A program made the position numbers and the translations under genes. Positions 8,654 to 18,600 of a stretch of DNA of 64,000 bases are shown in pieces. The stretch lies in NCBI GenBank assembly GCA_018268255.1, contig JAFDWX010000004.1:248001-312000 (forward strand). Direction: 5' to 3'. This DNA is from Armatimonadota bacterium. GTDB lineage: Bacteria; Armatimonadota; Fimbriimonadia; Fimbriimonadales; Fimbriimonadaceae. The notes below the pieces were generated by a model. It saw nothing but the letters and a program-made list of their open reading frames with translations, did not search any database and was not told where the DNA came from. Within the stretch, counting starts at the first letter, position 1. Every line of letters starts with the position of its first letter.

Positions 8654-9055
8654 ATGGCAAAAAAAGCTGATGAAATTACTCGCGCACTGAAGCTCAAAGC
8701 AGCGCCACGTCCCAACGCTCTTACATTCCGACAGGGAGTCAAGAAGTACGTACTTCCTTTCGAAGTTCGAGCTTTGAACTCCGATGGTTACCTGTTTGTG
8801 CACATTCCCCCAGCCGCCAATATCCTCAAGATCACGGATAACGGTTTGGTCGTTGTAAGCGATGATGCTGAGGCCGCAGCCGCGCAGCAATCCTTCCGCA
8901 CGACCCGAAAGCGCACTGGCCGACGAACCTCCTCTAAAGTCGAGATGGCTCCAGAGTTGCAGGAAGCACTCCGCAAGATCCCATCCGGTTACAAACTTTC
9001 GTACACGGCTACCGGCGAACCTCGGCTAGTCAAGACCCGAACTCGAAAGAAATAG
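8654..9055 (+). CDS. small basic protein of unknown function
   Basis: 133 residues, not recognised. The N-terminal part has beta-strand-like stretches (KKYVLPFEVRALNSDGYLFVHIP). The middle is strongly basic (FRTTRKRTGRRTSS) and the tail ends TRTRKK. The composition suggests nucleic-acid or ribosome binding, but this is inference. ATG 8654 was preferred over the upstream frame start because GAGGAG lies about 14 bases before it and the chain then begins MAKKADEITRAL. It follows panC by 61 bases and is read toward tRNA-Thr. Confidence 0.7.
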   Translation: MAKKADEITRALKLKAAPRPNALTFRQGVKKYVLPFEVRALNSDGYLFVHIPPAANILKITDNGLVVVSDDAEAAAAQQSFRTTRKRTGRRTSSKVEMAPELQEALRKIPSGYKLSYTATGEPRLVKTRTRKK

Positions 9056-9083
9056 GTCGGTTTGGGGTAAATTACCGGTTCTT

Positions 9084-9158
9084 GCCGGCATAGCTCAGTG
9101 GTAGAGCAGCTGTTTTGTAAACAGCGGGTCGCGGGTTCGAGTCCTGTTGCCGGCTCCA
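9084..9158 (+). tRNA. tRNA-Thr (anticodon TGT)
   Basis: Complete cloverleaf: acceptor GCCGGCA pairs with TGCCGGC, the D-arm contains GCTCAGTGGTAGAGC, the anticodon stem GCTGT/ACAGC closes the loop TTTGTAA, the T-loop is TTCGAGT, and CCA is encoded. Confidence 0.97.
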
Positions 9159-9181
9159 GAAATTAGGTTCGAAATACACCG

Positions 9182-9208
9182 AAAACCGCTAGGTTCCCTA
9201 GCGGTTTT
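9182..9208. terminator. bidirectional terminator between tRNA-Thr and the OstA-like gene
   Basis: A perfect 12-bp stem (9182-9193 with 9197-9208) with a three-base loop begins with AAAA and ends with TTTT. It can stop transcription from the tRNA side and, read in reverse, from the convergent gene ending at 9263. Confidence 0.8.
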
Positions 9209-9262
9209 CTACTTTCTCACCTCAGGACTAACGGCAGACCACACATCCTGCTGCCTCCCGCT

Positions 9263-10801
9263 TTACTTCTTCCCTGGTTGGCTGCGGTTGAAGGTTCTCT
9301 GAGAGAGTTTCCCGAAGAATTCCTCGACTCTAAAGCGCGCTCCGATGCGAACTTCCCTGGGGAACAGCCGGGCTTGCACAAATGGCTCGAAGCTCCCGGC
9401 CACAAAGGAGAATGAAAACTCCGTGTCGTACCAGTGGGCACGTTGCACGTCGTATTTCCACAATCCCCCGGCCAAATAGTTCCCTAACCTCACATCGGCA
9501 CGGAGGTGGATCGCATTTCGGGAAAAGAGCCGATCCACTTCATACTCCGCTGAACCCAGTTCCTTACCCCGAGCGTAGGCGGCGCCAAGTCTGAACACTG
9601 GCGTTGGCGACCAGATCGCCCCAATTTCCCCCCGGACCCAGCCAAATCCCTGCCCCTTGATGCCAGCGGCCCATAACTGGTCCATCCGAGCGGTGAGCGC
9701 AATGTTCTTAGATAGACGTATCGGTGGCAGTTGGGCCGAACCGAGAACCAGTGCTCGGTCGGTATACGGCGTGTCGGTGGCGAAACGAACCCTCTGGAGC
9801 CGCATTTGAGCCTGGAAGCCGATCCCATGAGCCTGTCCACCAAGCTCGCCCACAAATTCCAGTGGCTTGGTAGCTGCCAAGGAATCGGTCAGACGCCCGA
9901 CCGTTGCCGAATTCCAGGAGCTTAGAACCCCCAGGGTGAATTTGTCCCGTCGCAGGTCATCCGCTTCATCCTCCGGATTCTCGACATAGATCCGATTGAA
10001 ATATCCATTGCCGAACCGCTCATCCAACTCGGATCTGGGAACGATGAATCCACTGGAAGGTCGCGGCGGAATCTTGCTCCATGCCAACGCAACGGTTGTG
10101 GAAGGCAGATTATCGGGAAACGAGTTGGTCGCCGCGCTTAGGGCAGTCTGGTCGTTCAGCAAAAATCCGCTGGTCCATGAAACGCCCAGGCCCGATTTGC
10201 GCTTGAAATTCAACGAGGGCCACTTAAACCCCTCCACACGCTTATCCAGGCTAAAGGACGTGGGAAATAGCTTAACGATCTTCTTTCCGAATAGGGAGAC
10301 CGTTGGAGCAGCCATTCGTCCGCTGCGGCCCGGCCGGAGGACAATCTTCGGAGTGGAGATCGCGATGTCGGGAACTCGCCGCTTTGATGGAGTGCCGTAG
10401 ACCCCGTTCAGTACCCACCGATCCGGTGAAATTTCGATGGATTCGACCGTTCCGCGCATCCCAGCCGTCTCCAAGTAAACATTTTCGGCATGCCCGGTGC
10501 GCGCTTGCCAGTTGAAATCCAGGGAATTTGCGTCGAGCTTCCCTTCGGGGTCAAACACGTGAACATTGCCTCGTGCGAATCCCATTTTCTCCTCGGCGTG
10601 GATCTCAAGTTCGTCGCAAGAGACTACCGTCGGCCCGTAATAGGCTCGCACATTGCCCACAAACTTGAGAACCCCCGTATTTGGGTCGATGATCTTAGAT
10701 TGCCACTCCACCCGAAAGGTCTCATCAACCTGCTGGACCGTGGGCTCTGCACGTTGAATATGGACGGGAGGGAGTTTGGGTATCCCCAACAGTGCAGGCA
10801 T
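9263..10801 (-). CDS. OstA/LptD-like outer-membrane protein
   Basis: 512 residues. The first 150 form an OstA/LptA-type repeat region (FVGNVRAYYGPTVVSCDELEIH, FARGNVHVFDPEGKLDANSLDF), the jellyroll that carries lipopolysaccharide across the periplasm. The rest is rich in beta strands and looks like a barrel. It is shorter than typical LptD (about 780), and no clear signal peptide follows the ATG at 10801, nor is there a good ribosome site. Either the start is mis-placed or export is atypical. It probably helps assemble or transport an envelope lipid or glycolipid. Confidence 0.65.
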   Translation of the reverse strand: MPALLGIPKLPPVHIQRAEPTVQQVDETFRVEWQSKIIDPNTGVLKFVGNVRAYYGPTVVSCDELEIHAEEKMGFARGNVHVFDPEGKLDANSLDFNWQARTGHAENVYLETAGMRGTVESIEISPDRWVLNGVYGTPSKRRVPDIAISTPKIVLRPGRSGRMAAPTVSLFGKKIVKLFPTSFSLDKRVEGFKWPSLNFKRKSGLGVSWTSGFLLNDQTALSAATNSFPDNLPSTTVALAWSKIPPRPSSGFIVPRSELDERFGNGYFNRIYVENPEDEADDLRRDKFTLGVLSSWNSATVGRLTDSLAATKPLEFVGELGGQAHGIGFQAQMRLQRVRFATDTPYTDRALVLGSAQLPPIRLSKNIALTARMDQLWAAGIKGQGFGWVRGEIGAIWSPTPVFRLGAAYARGKELGSAEYEVDRLFSRNAIHLRADVRLGNYLAGGLWKYDVQRAHWYDTEFSFSFVAGSFEPFVQARLFPREVRIGARFRVEEFFGKLSQRTFNRSQPGKK

Positions 10802-10896
10802 GGTGTAAGTGGTTACAGTGTACCGCTCGGGTTCGGTTCACTCTGAACTCTCAGACGAATGATCTGGTGCAAAGTGCCACCACCGAACCCATGCCC

Positions 10897-10925
10897 TTGC
10901 GATTTAGTCCGAATTATGGAATACT
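10897..10925 (+). promoter_or_regulatory. predicted promoter of the tRNA-Asp/tRNA-Phe pair
   Basis: TTGCGA (10897-10902), 17-bp spacer, AATACT (10920-10925). The predicted start is a few bases before tRNA-Asp. Confidence 0.5.
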
Positions 10926-10943
10926 TCTCTTTCGCACCCAAGC

Positions 10944-11019
<76 letters not shown>

Positions 11020-11024
11020 TATAC

Positions 11025-11100
11025 GCCGCGGTAGCTCAGTTGGTAGAGCAAAGCACTGAAAATGCTTGGGTCGCCGGTTCGAGTCCGGCCTGCGGCACCA
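11025..11100 (+). tRNA. tRNA-Phe (anticodon GAA)
   Basis: Acceptor GCCGCGG pairs with CTGCGGC. The anticodon stem AAGCA/TGCTT closes the loop CTGAAAA, the T-arm GCCGG/CCGGC is perfect, and CCA is encoded. It is cotranscribed with tRNA-Asp. Confidence 0.96.
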
Positions 11101-11109
11101 CCTTCATTT

Positions 11110-11131
11110 CGCACCTTTTGGTGCGGCTTTT
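11110..11131 (+). terminator. short hairpin terminator after tRNA-Phe
   Basis: A 6-bp stem CGCACC/GGTGCG with a TTTT loop, followed by GCTTTT. It is short, so termination may be partial and feed the next gene. Confidence 0.5.
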
Positions 11132-11161
11132 GGCCTCGTAGCTCCGTCTGTTTCGCTAGTT

Positions 11162-12307
11162 ATGAAACTGTCGCGCGTGCTGTGGGTGCTGATGCTCCTG
11201 TTGACCCTGGTGTCTGGAGTAGTCGCGCAAAGCACCAGAAGTATTCGTCCCGGAGACAAGATCCAGGTCATCTGCCAAGAAGAACCGGCCCTGGACCGAA
11301 CCTACGAGGTCACCCAAGATGGTCTGATCATCTTGCCATTTGTGGGCGCCATCAAGGTCGGGGGCTTGTCAGAGGGAGAAGCAGCGGTGGCAATATCCGG
11401 CGCACTCATCGATCAGAGGATTCTGCGAAAGGCGACGGTTTCTGTTAAGGTGGATGGGAGTACCGATACTCCGATTCAGCCAGAGCCGCCTAAAACAAAG
11501 GCCGTGAAGGTTCTTGGGGCGGTCGAAAAAGAAGTTGAGATTCCCTTTGTGGATGGCCTGCGACTTTCCGACGTGCTTCGGTTTGCCCAGCTCAAAAGCA
11601 CCGCGGATGTGTCAGCGGTGGAAATCAAGACTGCGGACGGAAAAGCCAAAACCGTGCAGTTCAGGGACGATCCGAACGCTGGCGAAAACGTCAATCCGAT
11701 TCTGGGACCAGGAGACACCGTGTTTGTGCCAGAGAAGCAGCTCCCGAAGGACGTATTTGTCCTGGGGGGAGTCAAGCGTCCCGGGCTCATCACTTGGCGG
11801 GATGGTCTGACCCTGCAGGCCGCTCTTGAGTTGGCAGGTGGATTGGACGACTTAGGAGATCCAAGTCGAATCCGGCTTGAGCGCGTCGGTGCACAGCCGA
11901 CGATTTACGATATTGCTCAACTCGGAGCCAATTATGCCCTGCAGCCAGGGGACAAGGTCGTCGTCGAACTCCAAGCGAATCGCAAGTTCGTCTTGGTGAT
12001 GGGCTATGTCGCCAAGCCCGGCCAGGTTGAATATAGCGAAGGCATGACGCTGACCCAAGCCGTTGCGGCAGCAGGCGGAGTCATGGAACGGCTTCCAATC
12101 GACCGAGTTGCGGTTTACTCGCCGGAAGACAAGGAGTTTAAGAAGCCCACCGTTTACAGCTTGGAACGTATTACGCGAGGCTTTGTGGGCGATGTGAAGC
12201 TAGAGCCCGGTTCAAAGGTTGAAGCCATGCGCGGCGACCAGCGTAACCCCAAAGGTATGGTCGCCTTCCTCGCGGCAGTCGCACTTATCATATACTTAGG
12301 CCGTTGA
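11162..12307 (+). CDS. polysaccharide export protein with SLBB domains (Wza-like)
   Basis: 381 residues. A signal peptide (MKLSRVLWVLMLLLTLVSGVVA, cleaved before Q) precedes a Poly_export domain (IRPGDKIQVICQEEPALDRTYEVTQDGLIILPFVGAIKVGGLSE in outline). Ligand-binding SLBB beta-grasp repeats follow near residues 110-180, 200-260 and 270-330 (VFVLGGVKRPGLITW, VLVMGYVAKPGQVEY). It ends with a hydrophobic helix (FLAAVALIIYLG). No lipobox Cys is seen, unlike Wza. It should form part of the outer-membrane or periplasmic channel for exopolysaccharide. ATG 11162 was chosen because the longer frame starts inside tRNA-Phe. Confidence 0.88.
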   Translation: MKLSRVLWVLMLLLTLVSGVVAQSTRSIRPGDKIQVICQEEPALDRTYEVTQDGLIILPFVGAIKVGGLSEGEAAVAISGALIDQRILRKATVSVKVDGSTDTPIQPEPPKTKAVKVLGAVEKEVEIPFVDGLRLSDVLRFAQLKSTADVSAVEIKTADGKAKTVQFRDDPNAGENVNPILGPGDTVFVPEKQLPKDVFVLGGVKRPGLITWRDGLTLQAALELAGGLDDLGDPSRIRLERVGAQPTIYDIAQLGANYALQPGDKVVVELQANRKFVLVMGYVAKPGQVEYSEGMTLTQAVAAAGGVMERLPIDRVAVYSPEDKEFKKPTVYSLERITRGFVGDVKLEPGSKVEAMRGDQRNPKGMVAFLAAVALIIYLGR

Positions 12308-13035
12308 TGAAATGGGACCGAACTAAGGGCCGCCCAGAGCCTATTCGCTTGCTCAATCTTGTGTCTGAAATCGAGTCGGGGGAGCCGCTCGTGGACATTC
12401 GCGATGTTGCTCCGCGGGTCCGTATTCCCCGGCCTCAAACAATTCCCTATTGCCGCAAGTCTGTCGCCGAAATGGTGGCGCGAGCCAACGACATGCTGCC
12501 ACCTGGGGTGACCATTGCCATCACCGACGCCTGGAGACCCTTCCGCCGTCAGCAGATGATTTACGATTTCATGTGGAAATGCGCCCAGGAGGCATTTCCG
12601 CACTTGGATTTCGCCGGGCTTCGCCGCAAAGTCAATCGGTGGGTTGCTCCGGTGGACCAAAAGGCACCCCCGGGCCACTGCACCGGCGCGGCTCTCGATA
12701 TCCTCCTCGTGGATTCCGAGGGTAACGATATTGACATCGTTTCACCGTTTGATCGGTTCTCCGGCGCACCCACCTATATTTACGGGCTTACTCCCGAGGC
12801 TCACAGGAACCGATTCCTGATGGTGGATGCGATGCTTGCCGCCGGATTCAGCAACTGCCGAGATGAACACTGGCACTACAGTTTTGGAGATGCGGGCTGG
12901 GCTGTGCGGCTTGGCCTGGATACCTGCCAGTACGGTCTGATCGAACTCCCGTTGGAAACCTACGCCGAAAACCAGCGCGAATGGGAGGCTGCCTTTGTTG
13001 GCCGCCCAAATCCGTTCTTGGAACTGCCGAAATAG
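12307..13035 (+). CDS. D-Ala-D-Ala dipeptidase-like peptidase (M15D, VanX/DdpX-like)
   Basis: 242 residues. Motifs fit the zinc peptidase M15 family: DAWRP (transition-state Arg), GHCTGAALDI (zinc ligands His and Asp, with G-H where many family members have S-x-H) and EHWHY (catalytic Glu and third ligand His). VanX-type enzymes split D-Ala-D-Ala. Chromosomal copies usually serve peptidoglycan turnover, and resistance should not be inferred without vanH/vanA neighbours, which are absent. No signal peptide, so cytoplasmic. Its ATG overlaps the export-protein stop (TGATG), suggesting co-expression. Confidence 0.82.
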   Translation: MKWDRTKGRPEPIRLLNLVSEIESGEPLVDIRDVAPRVRIPRPQTIPYCRKSVAEMVARANDMLPPGVTIAITDAWRPFRRQQMIYDFMWKCAQEAFPHLDFAGLRRKVNRWVAPVDQKAPPGHCTGAALDILLVDSEGNDIDIVSPFDRFSGAPTYIYGLTPEAHRNRFLMVDAMLAAGFSNCRDEHWHYSFGDAGWAVRLGLDTCQYGLIELPLETYAENQREWEAAFVGRPNPFLELPK

Positions 13036-13080
13036 GGAGATCGGGCATGTTGCCAAGCCCGACCCCTTTGCGAAATTGCC

Positions 13081-13710
13081 TCAAGCTTTTCGTCGCCGCC
13101 GAATGACGGAAACCAACCCAACTCCGATCCCTGCAAGGGTTGCTGGCTCGGGGACGGATTCGGTGACTACCCGAAGGCGATCTCCAGGGTTGTTAGCCGA
13201 AAATCTAAACGTGATGGATTTGCGGTCAGCCGCAATATTGAACTTGTCTGCATTTGCGGCCAATTCAAGTCCATATGCACCAGTCGCCGTTCCGTAAATC
13301 GTCGATGGATCTCCCAATATCGGCGTGGACGAGCTCATGGCTGGATTTTCGTAGATCACGCCAAGAATCTTGCTGTCAAACCTGACGATGCCCTCCCGGA
13401 CAAGGGTACTTGCAGGGTCGAAGTGGATGAAAGTACTGTCCACAACGGAACCAGATGCCACGGAACCAGCAATGGCGTCTCCCGGATTTTGAACTGCACC
13501 GGAATTGACCGCATCCAAAGCCAAATTGCTGGCGAGCGTCACGGCAGACTTCTCTGCGAACACATTCACAAAATTCGATTGGACTACGCCGGGATTGACA
13601 TTCCCGGGGTTAAAGATGCGAACATCCGGTCCCGCAACACCGATTACGGCTGCGATCGATTGAGCACTTAGCGCAGCCACGAGGGCCGCGCCCAACATCA
13701 GTTTCTTCAT
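13081..13710 (-). CDS. PEP-CTERM sorting domain protein
   Basis: 209 residues. A signal peptide (MKKLMLGAALVAALSAQSIAA) and a C-terminal sorting tag (VPEPATLAGIGVGLVSVIRRRRKA in outline: PEP motif, hydrophobic helix, basic tail) frame a beta-rich domain of unknown function. Such proteins are anchored, cleaved by an exosortase and often decorate exopolysaccharide. No exosortase lies in the window. The ATG at 13710 has AAGGAG seven bases upstream, so the longer frame from 13758 is rejected. Confidence 0.9.
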   Translation of the reverse strand: MKKLMLGAALVAALSAQSIAAVIGVAGPDVRIFNPGNVNPGVVQSNFVNVFAEKSAVTLASNLALDAVNSGAVQNPGDAIAGSVASGSVVDSTFIHFDPASTLVREGIVRFDSKILGVIYENPAMSSSTPILGDPSTIYGTATGAYGLELAANADKFNIAADRKSITFRFSANNPGDRLRVVTESVPEPATLAGIGVGLVSVIRRRRKA

Positions 13711-13987
13711 TTTTGTCTCCTTCTCACGAACAAGGGTCCGATGCAGACCATCGAACACCCTTTGCCTTTGAATAGACTGAGCGTGGTCTCAATTGTTCAC
13801 TAATGACGCAAAAACTATTACAATTACTTGAAACGGGTCAGAATTTCCCGCTAATTCTGCCGGTTCCCGTGATAGGGAACAGTTGATTGCATGTTAATAT
13901 CCATGCGACATATTTTACATCTATACAACTGTTTTCTACCCCCAGAAAGTAAGAGTCGCAAGGGAACCCGGCACATTCTAGAACGCT
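13711..13987. other. AT-rich intergenic region with a perfect inverted repeat
   Basis: This gap between two minus-strand genes holds GTTCCC-N6-GGGAAC at 13863-13880. It lacks a T-tract, so it is more likely an operator or transcript hairpin than a terminator. No RNA gene is seen. Confidence 0.4.
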
Positions 13988-15475
13988 TCAATCTCCGAAC
14001 ATATCAAAGTTCTTGTTAATAATTAAGTAATCGAAAATGGTGACCGCTCCGTCAAAGTCTAGATCTGCATCTCGCGGATAATATCCATTTCCCATCTTAA
14101 TCAACCAGTTTGTGTCCGTGGAAGTCGAGTCAAATGCATCGCTCAAAATGAGGTAGTCAAAGACACTCACGCTATTGTCTCTGTCGATGTCGCCACCAAT
14201 GAGGTTCACCGAAAAATCGTAATGTCCCATATTGGAAACTGCAATAGGTGGTACAGCTTTTTTAAGAGAGTGCTTTGTGCTCACCAAAAATTGGAGATTC
14301 CCTTCCAATGGCTCGTACCATGAAAACTCGCCACCGGCCGATGCTCTTGGTACACGCCAAGCTACAAATTGCCCATCGCGGTAAACCATTACGCTAACCA
14401 GAAACTGGCTCCAGTTCGACCCGAAGTCTTCAGATTGGAGGTGCCCGACAACGTGAGCTGTTTTCTCGATTGGGAACAGGAGACCACTTGTTGCATATTG
14501 AGAGTTGAACGAATATCGCACAGCAACTGTCCCGCCTGAGGAAACCGCTTCCACGTTCGTTATGGTTCGGTTGTATCCGTCGTTCGGCATCACAACTTCA
14601 TCTTGTAGGTTTCTCTTTCCCCCAACTGTGTCAAACATCCAAGCGCTCTGAGGTGTAAAAGTATTTAGTAACTCGTAGCCGTCTGCCCCAAACACCGTTC
14701 CAGTGTTGTCAATCCCGCAAACATCAATGGCGCCTCCAGCGATCTGAGTGAGCAGACCATCTTTCAGGTACCACGCAGTTCGAGTTTTGGATGCGCCTGA
14801 ACCTTTCACGCAAAGGCCAGCAGCCACGTGCCAATCATTGACAAATCCGGACGACAACGTGGAACCACTCGCCGAAGATATCTGGTCCCAAGGAATGGTG
14901 CTCCTCCCACCGGGTGAATAGATATATCCAGGAGCGCTGCCAGATTGACTGACGGCGACGACTTCCCCAAATGAGTTGAGGTTGTTCCTAGCAACTCGGT
15001 CGGCATAGGTTGGGTTCAATTTTGTCGAAAGAAATAGGTCAATATCGTAGGTACCAAAGTTGTTGCCCCCGAGGTCCAGAAGCTTTGGATCGGAAGTGAA
15101 AACTACTGCCTGGTTCAAATTGTTCAGAAGGCGCGGACGGCCGTATGTAAATGTTTGTAATTGCAACTGGCCGAGGTCAAATACTCTCGATACTCCAGAA
15201 CTCAGGTTGTTCAGTATCGCGAATCGGTTATTGTTCAGGCCGAAAGTAGTCGCGGCTGGGTCATTGACAAACCAATAGTAACCTCCGACATCGGCCCGAA
15301 AGAAGGCATTGTTCAGGCCGTTAACTGCACCGGCAAAGTCGCCAAGATCATTTACATGGAAAATGCCACCTACCTGAGCACCTAGTCCCAGATCAACAAA
15401 GGCGAACTTTGGAGATCCGAGAGCGGCGCAACCAATAGACACACAAATACCTGCTGCTGCCAGTCGACGATTCAT
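13988..15475 (-). CDS. secreted protein with C-terminal dockerin-type repeats
   Basis: 495 residues. The signal peptide (MNRRLAAAGICVSIGCAALG) is followed by a region with HAF-like short repeats (VNDLGDFAGAVNG, GLNNNRFAILNN, NNLNSFGEVVAVS, GIDNTGTVFGADG), seen in 'extracellular repeat' proteins. Two calcium-binding loops close the chain: DIDRDNSVSVFD and DADLDFDGAVTIFD, a dockerin-like pair. The role is unknown. In this phylum such repeats need not mean a cellulosome. The frame extends upstream into rpoC, but ATG 15475 with its signal peptide is the evident start. Confidence 0.8.
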   Translation of the reverse strand: MNRRLAAAGICVSIGCAALGSPKFAFVDLGLGAQVGGIFHVNDLGDFAGAVNGLNNAFFRADVGGYYWFVNDPAATTFGLNNNRFAILNNLSSGVSRVFDLGQLQLQTFTYGRPRLLNNLNQAVVFTSDPKLLDLGGNNFGTYDIDLFLSTKLNPTYADRVARNNLNSFGEVVAVSQSGSAPGYIYSPGGRSTIPWDQISSASGSTLSSGFVNDWHVAAGLCVKGSGASKTRTAWYLKDGLLTQIAGGAIDVCGIDNTGTVFGADGYELLNTFTPQSAWMFDTVGGKRNLQDEVVMPNDGYNRTITNVEAVSSGGTVAVRYSFNSQYATSGLLFPIEKTAHVVGHLQSEDFGSNWSQFLVSVMVYRDGQFVAWRVPRASAGGEFSWYEPLEGNLQFLVSTKHSLKKAVPPIAVSNMGHYDFSVNLIGGDIDRDNSVSVFDYLILSDAFDSTSTDTNWLIKMGNGYYPRDADLDFDGAVTIFDYLIINKNFDMFGD

Positions 15476-15590
15476 GAACCCATCATACCAACCAGCAGGC
15501 GACCATGCACTACACTTGAGTTCCTCAATTTCGACCAAGGCAGATTTCCAGACTAATTGCGGGGAACTCCCGGCCACCTCACCAGTACCC

Positions 15591-15633
15591 AAAGCAAAAA
15601 TACAGGGCGACTTCCAATCTGGAAGTCGCCCTG
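15591..15633 (-). terminator. rho-independent terminator of rpoC
   Basis: A perfect 14-bp stem (15603-15616 with 15620-15633) with a three-base loop. Read on the minus strand it is followed by TATTTTTGCTTT. Confidence 0.9.
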
Positions 15634-15657
15634 ATTCTTCAGACTCACCCAAAGGGC

Positions 15658-18600
15658 TCAATCTTCTTCGTCGATGTCGAACTCCGGTGAGCCGGCCATA
15701 TCGGCAAGGCTCGGGAAGTCCAAGATGCCGAGATCGTCCGTCTCGTCCAGTTCGTCGGCCTCCACCAGCGCGTTGAGGGACTGATGAGCCCAACTCGGCG
15801 CGGAGCGATCGACCTCGATACTGACGTCGCGGTACTGCTTGACACCGGTACCGGTTGGAATCAACCGTCCGATGATGACGTTCTCCTTCAAGCCGACCAA
15901 GTGGTCCTTCTTGCCTCGAACGGCCGCTTCGGTCAACACGCGCGTCGTCTTTTGGAACGATGCGGCAGACAGGAACGAGTCGGTAGCCAAGGATGCCTCG
16001 GTGATACCCAGCAGAATCCAAGTGGCGTTTGCCTCCTTCGGATCGCGCTCCACGGTCTCGCCGGTAATCGGATCTTGGTACTTGATCTTCTTCTCCTGCG
16101 CGATGAGTTGCTTGACGCGGTCATTCTCACGCTGGAATCGGAAGCGGTCGACAATTTGTCCCGGAAGGAACGGCGTGTCGCCCGGCTCCTTGATCTGTCG
16201 CTTGCGCATCATCTGGCGAATGATCACTTCAATGTGTTTGTCATTGATGTCAACGCCCTGAGCCTTATAAACGCGTTGCAGATTCTCGATAAAGTACTCG
16301 TGGACGGCAGCTGCGCCAGCAAGGTCCAGAACCTCGTGCGGATCGAGCGGGCCATCTGTGAGCGGGTCGCCCTTGATGACCTTGGTGCCCTTCTGAACCG
16401 GGAGTTTTCCAAGAGGCGGAACAAGGCTCGGGTAAAGGATTTTTACCGTCTCCTTGCCGTACTTCTTGAGCACCGCCAACGATGCTGCCACCATCTTGGT
16501 ACCGATCAACCGCTCAAGATAGCTGTAGCCATCGTCATTCGGGTTCCAATCTTGGTCGTCGCTCACGTAGGCTTCGCGAAGGACCGCGTTGGTAGGAACT
16601 ACGGCCTCGATGATAATCCATCGGCCGAATGAGCTTTCCTGGATATCGGCAACAGTTCCGCTGACCGGACAGATGATTGCCTTACCTCGAGGTTGTCGTC
16701 GTGCCTCAAAGATTTCTTCGACGCGGACGATACCGCTGGATTCACCCGTCCAAGTTGCAAAGAAGGTCTTTCGGGATCGGTCCCAGAGCTTCTGGCTTTC
16801 CTTGTCGGCTTTCTCCGCTTTCTTCTGCTCGGCCTTGATCTGGCGAGCGGTCATCTTGCTTTCGGCTGGTTCCTCACCGCTTGCCTGACCACCCTTGAAC
16901 AAGCTCTTCACGACAGATTCCTGAGACTCGATCAATTTGGTCGAGTCGAAGTCCTTCATATCGGTCTGAGTTGCCGCCGAGAAGTCCTCCAAGAACTGCT
17001 TGATGAACTTTCCGGTTTTATACTGGTTGGTGCGGGCGATGGTAGCCGAACCGGCAACACCACCCGTGTGGAAGGTCCGCATCGTAAGCTGCGTACCAGG
17101 CTCGCCGATTGACTGAGCGGCGATGATTCCGACGGCGACCCCGATTTCAACCTGCTTCTTGGAAGAAAGGTCCCAACCGTAGCACTTGGTACAAATTCCC
17201 TGCTCCAGCTCGCAACCCAGTGGGGAGCGAACTTTGACACAGAGTCGGCCATGCTCGTTCAAGGTGAATCCGCACGCCTCATACCTTGCCCCGACGGCAG
17301 CCTTCGCGGGCTCACCTTCGGCAGCTTCGTACTCTCGCACGAAACTCAACTCAAGTGCATTGATGCGCTTGGCAGAGTCGGCGTTGATCAGCTCATCGTA
17401 CACCGCGATTTGTTCCCCAGTTTCGGGCTCCGTAATCGTGGTAAGCGAAATTCGGCCCAGCACACGCTCCTGAAGCGACTCGATCGCGTCGCCCTCATCC
17501 ACGATCCGGTGAGCCAGAATTCCTTCGGTCGTACCGCAATCATGGGTTCGGGTGATTACGTCCTGAGCCACGTCGCAGAGACGTCGGGTCAGATAGCCAG
17601 CGTCTGCAGTACGCAGAGCAGTATCCGCGAGACCCTTACGGGCGCCGTGGGTGGTCACGAAGTACTCAAGCATGCTCAGTCCGCGGTGGAACGAGTTCTT
17701 AACCGGAAGCTCGTAAATAACCTCGTTGAACTGGTTCATCATGAGGCCGCGCATTCCAGATAGCTGAGCAAGCTGCTTAACGGAACCACGAGCGCCGGAC
17801 ACCGTGATGATCGAGAGCGGATTGAACTGGTGCATACCGTGCACAAGCTCCTTACCAATTTCGTCATAGGTTTCCTGCCACAGCTTCACGAGGCTTTGTT
17901 GCATCTCGTTAAAGCCGAGCATTCCCCGACGGAACTGGGTGCTGATTCGCTCGGATCGGTTATCTGCATCCTTGAGAATCTCGTCACGTCGACCTGGCGG
18001 GTCCATGTCCGTGATCGCGATAGTGAGGCCATATTTGGTCGCCCACTTGAATCCGAGATCCTTCATGTCATCGAGCAGGCGAATGGTGCCGTCGATGCCT
18101 ACCAACGTGTGGCAGGTGACAATCGTCTCAGCGATGGCCTTTTTGGTGAGCTCGATGTTCAGGAATCGATCGCTGTATCGCATGGGATACGGCAAAATCG
18201 CGTTGAAGATCAACTGTCCTGGAGTCACCTTTGCGATGATGGTCTCCCATTCCGTATCGATGGGCACCAGTTCTCGAACCTCATTATCGTCCTCGTCGAT
18301 TCGCGTTTCGTACCGATACTCTTGTCCAGTTCGAGCGTCGCGATAGTCGACATCCGCATCTGGCTTTGGCACAGGCCTCTGGAGACGAACCTTGACCGGA
18401 TCGTTCAGACCAAAATCTCGCTCGATAGCCGGAGCTTCCATGATGAAGATGACATCATCCGGAGAGGAGTAAACATAGGGAGCCGGGAACGACTCAGGAT
18501 TATCCTTGTGCCGGGCGTCCTGCTCTTCCAGCTTCTGCCGCCCCGCTTCGGACATGAATGTCAGAGCGTAGGCTCCCAAAACAATGTCCTGAATCGGCGA

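Noticed and set aside
12307-13035. VanX-like gene as a vancomycin-resistance determinant
   Set aside because: No vanH, vanA or vanRS is nearby, and chromosomal VanX/DdpX-like peptidases are common in cell-wall turnover.
15476-16021. N-terminal extension of the dockerin protein frame to 677 residues
   Set aside because: The extra part is rpoC sequence in another frame, and a signal peptide begins at 15475.
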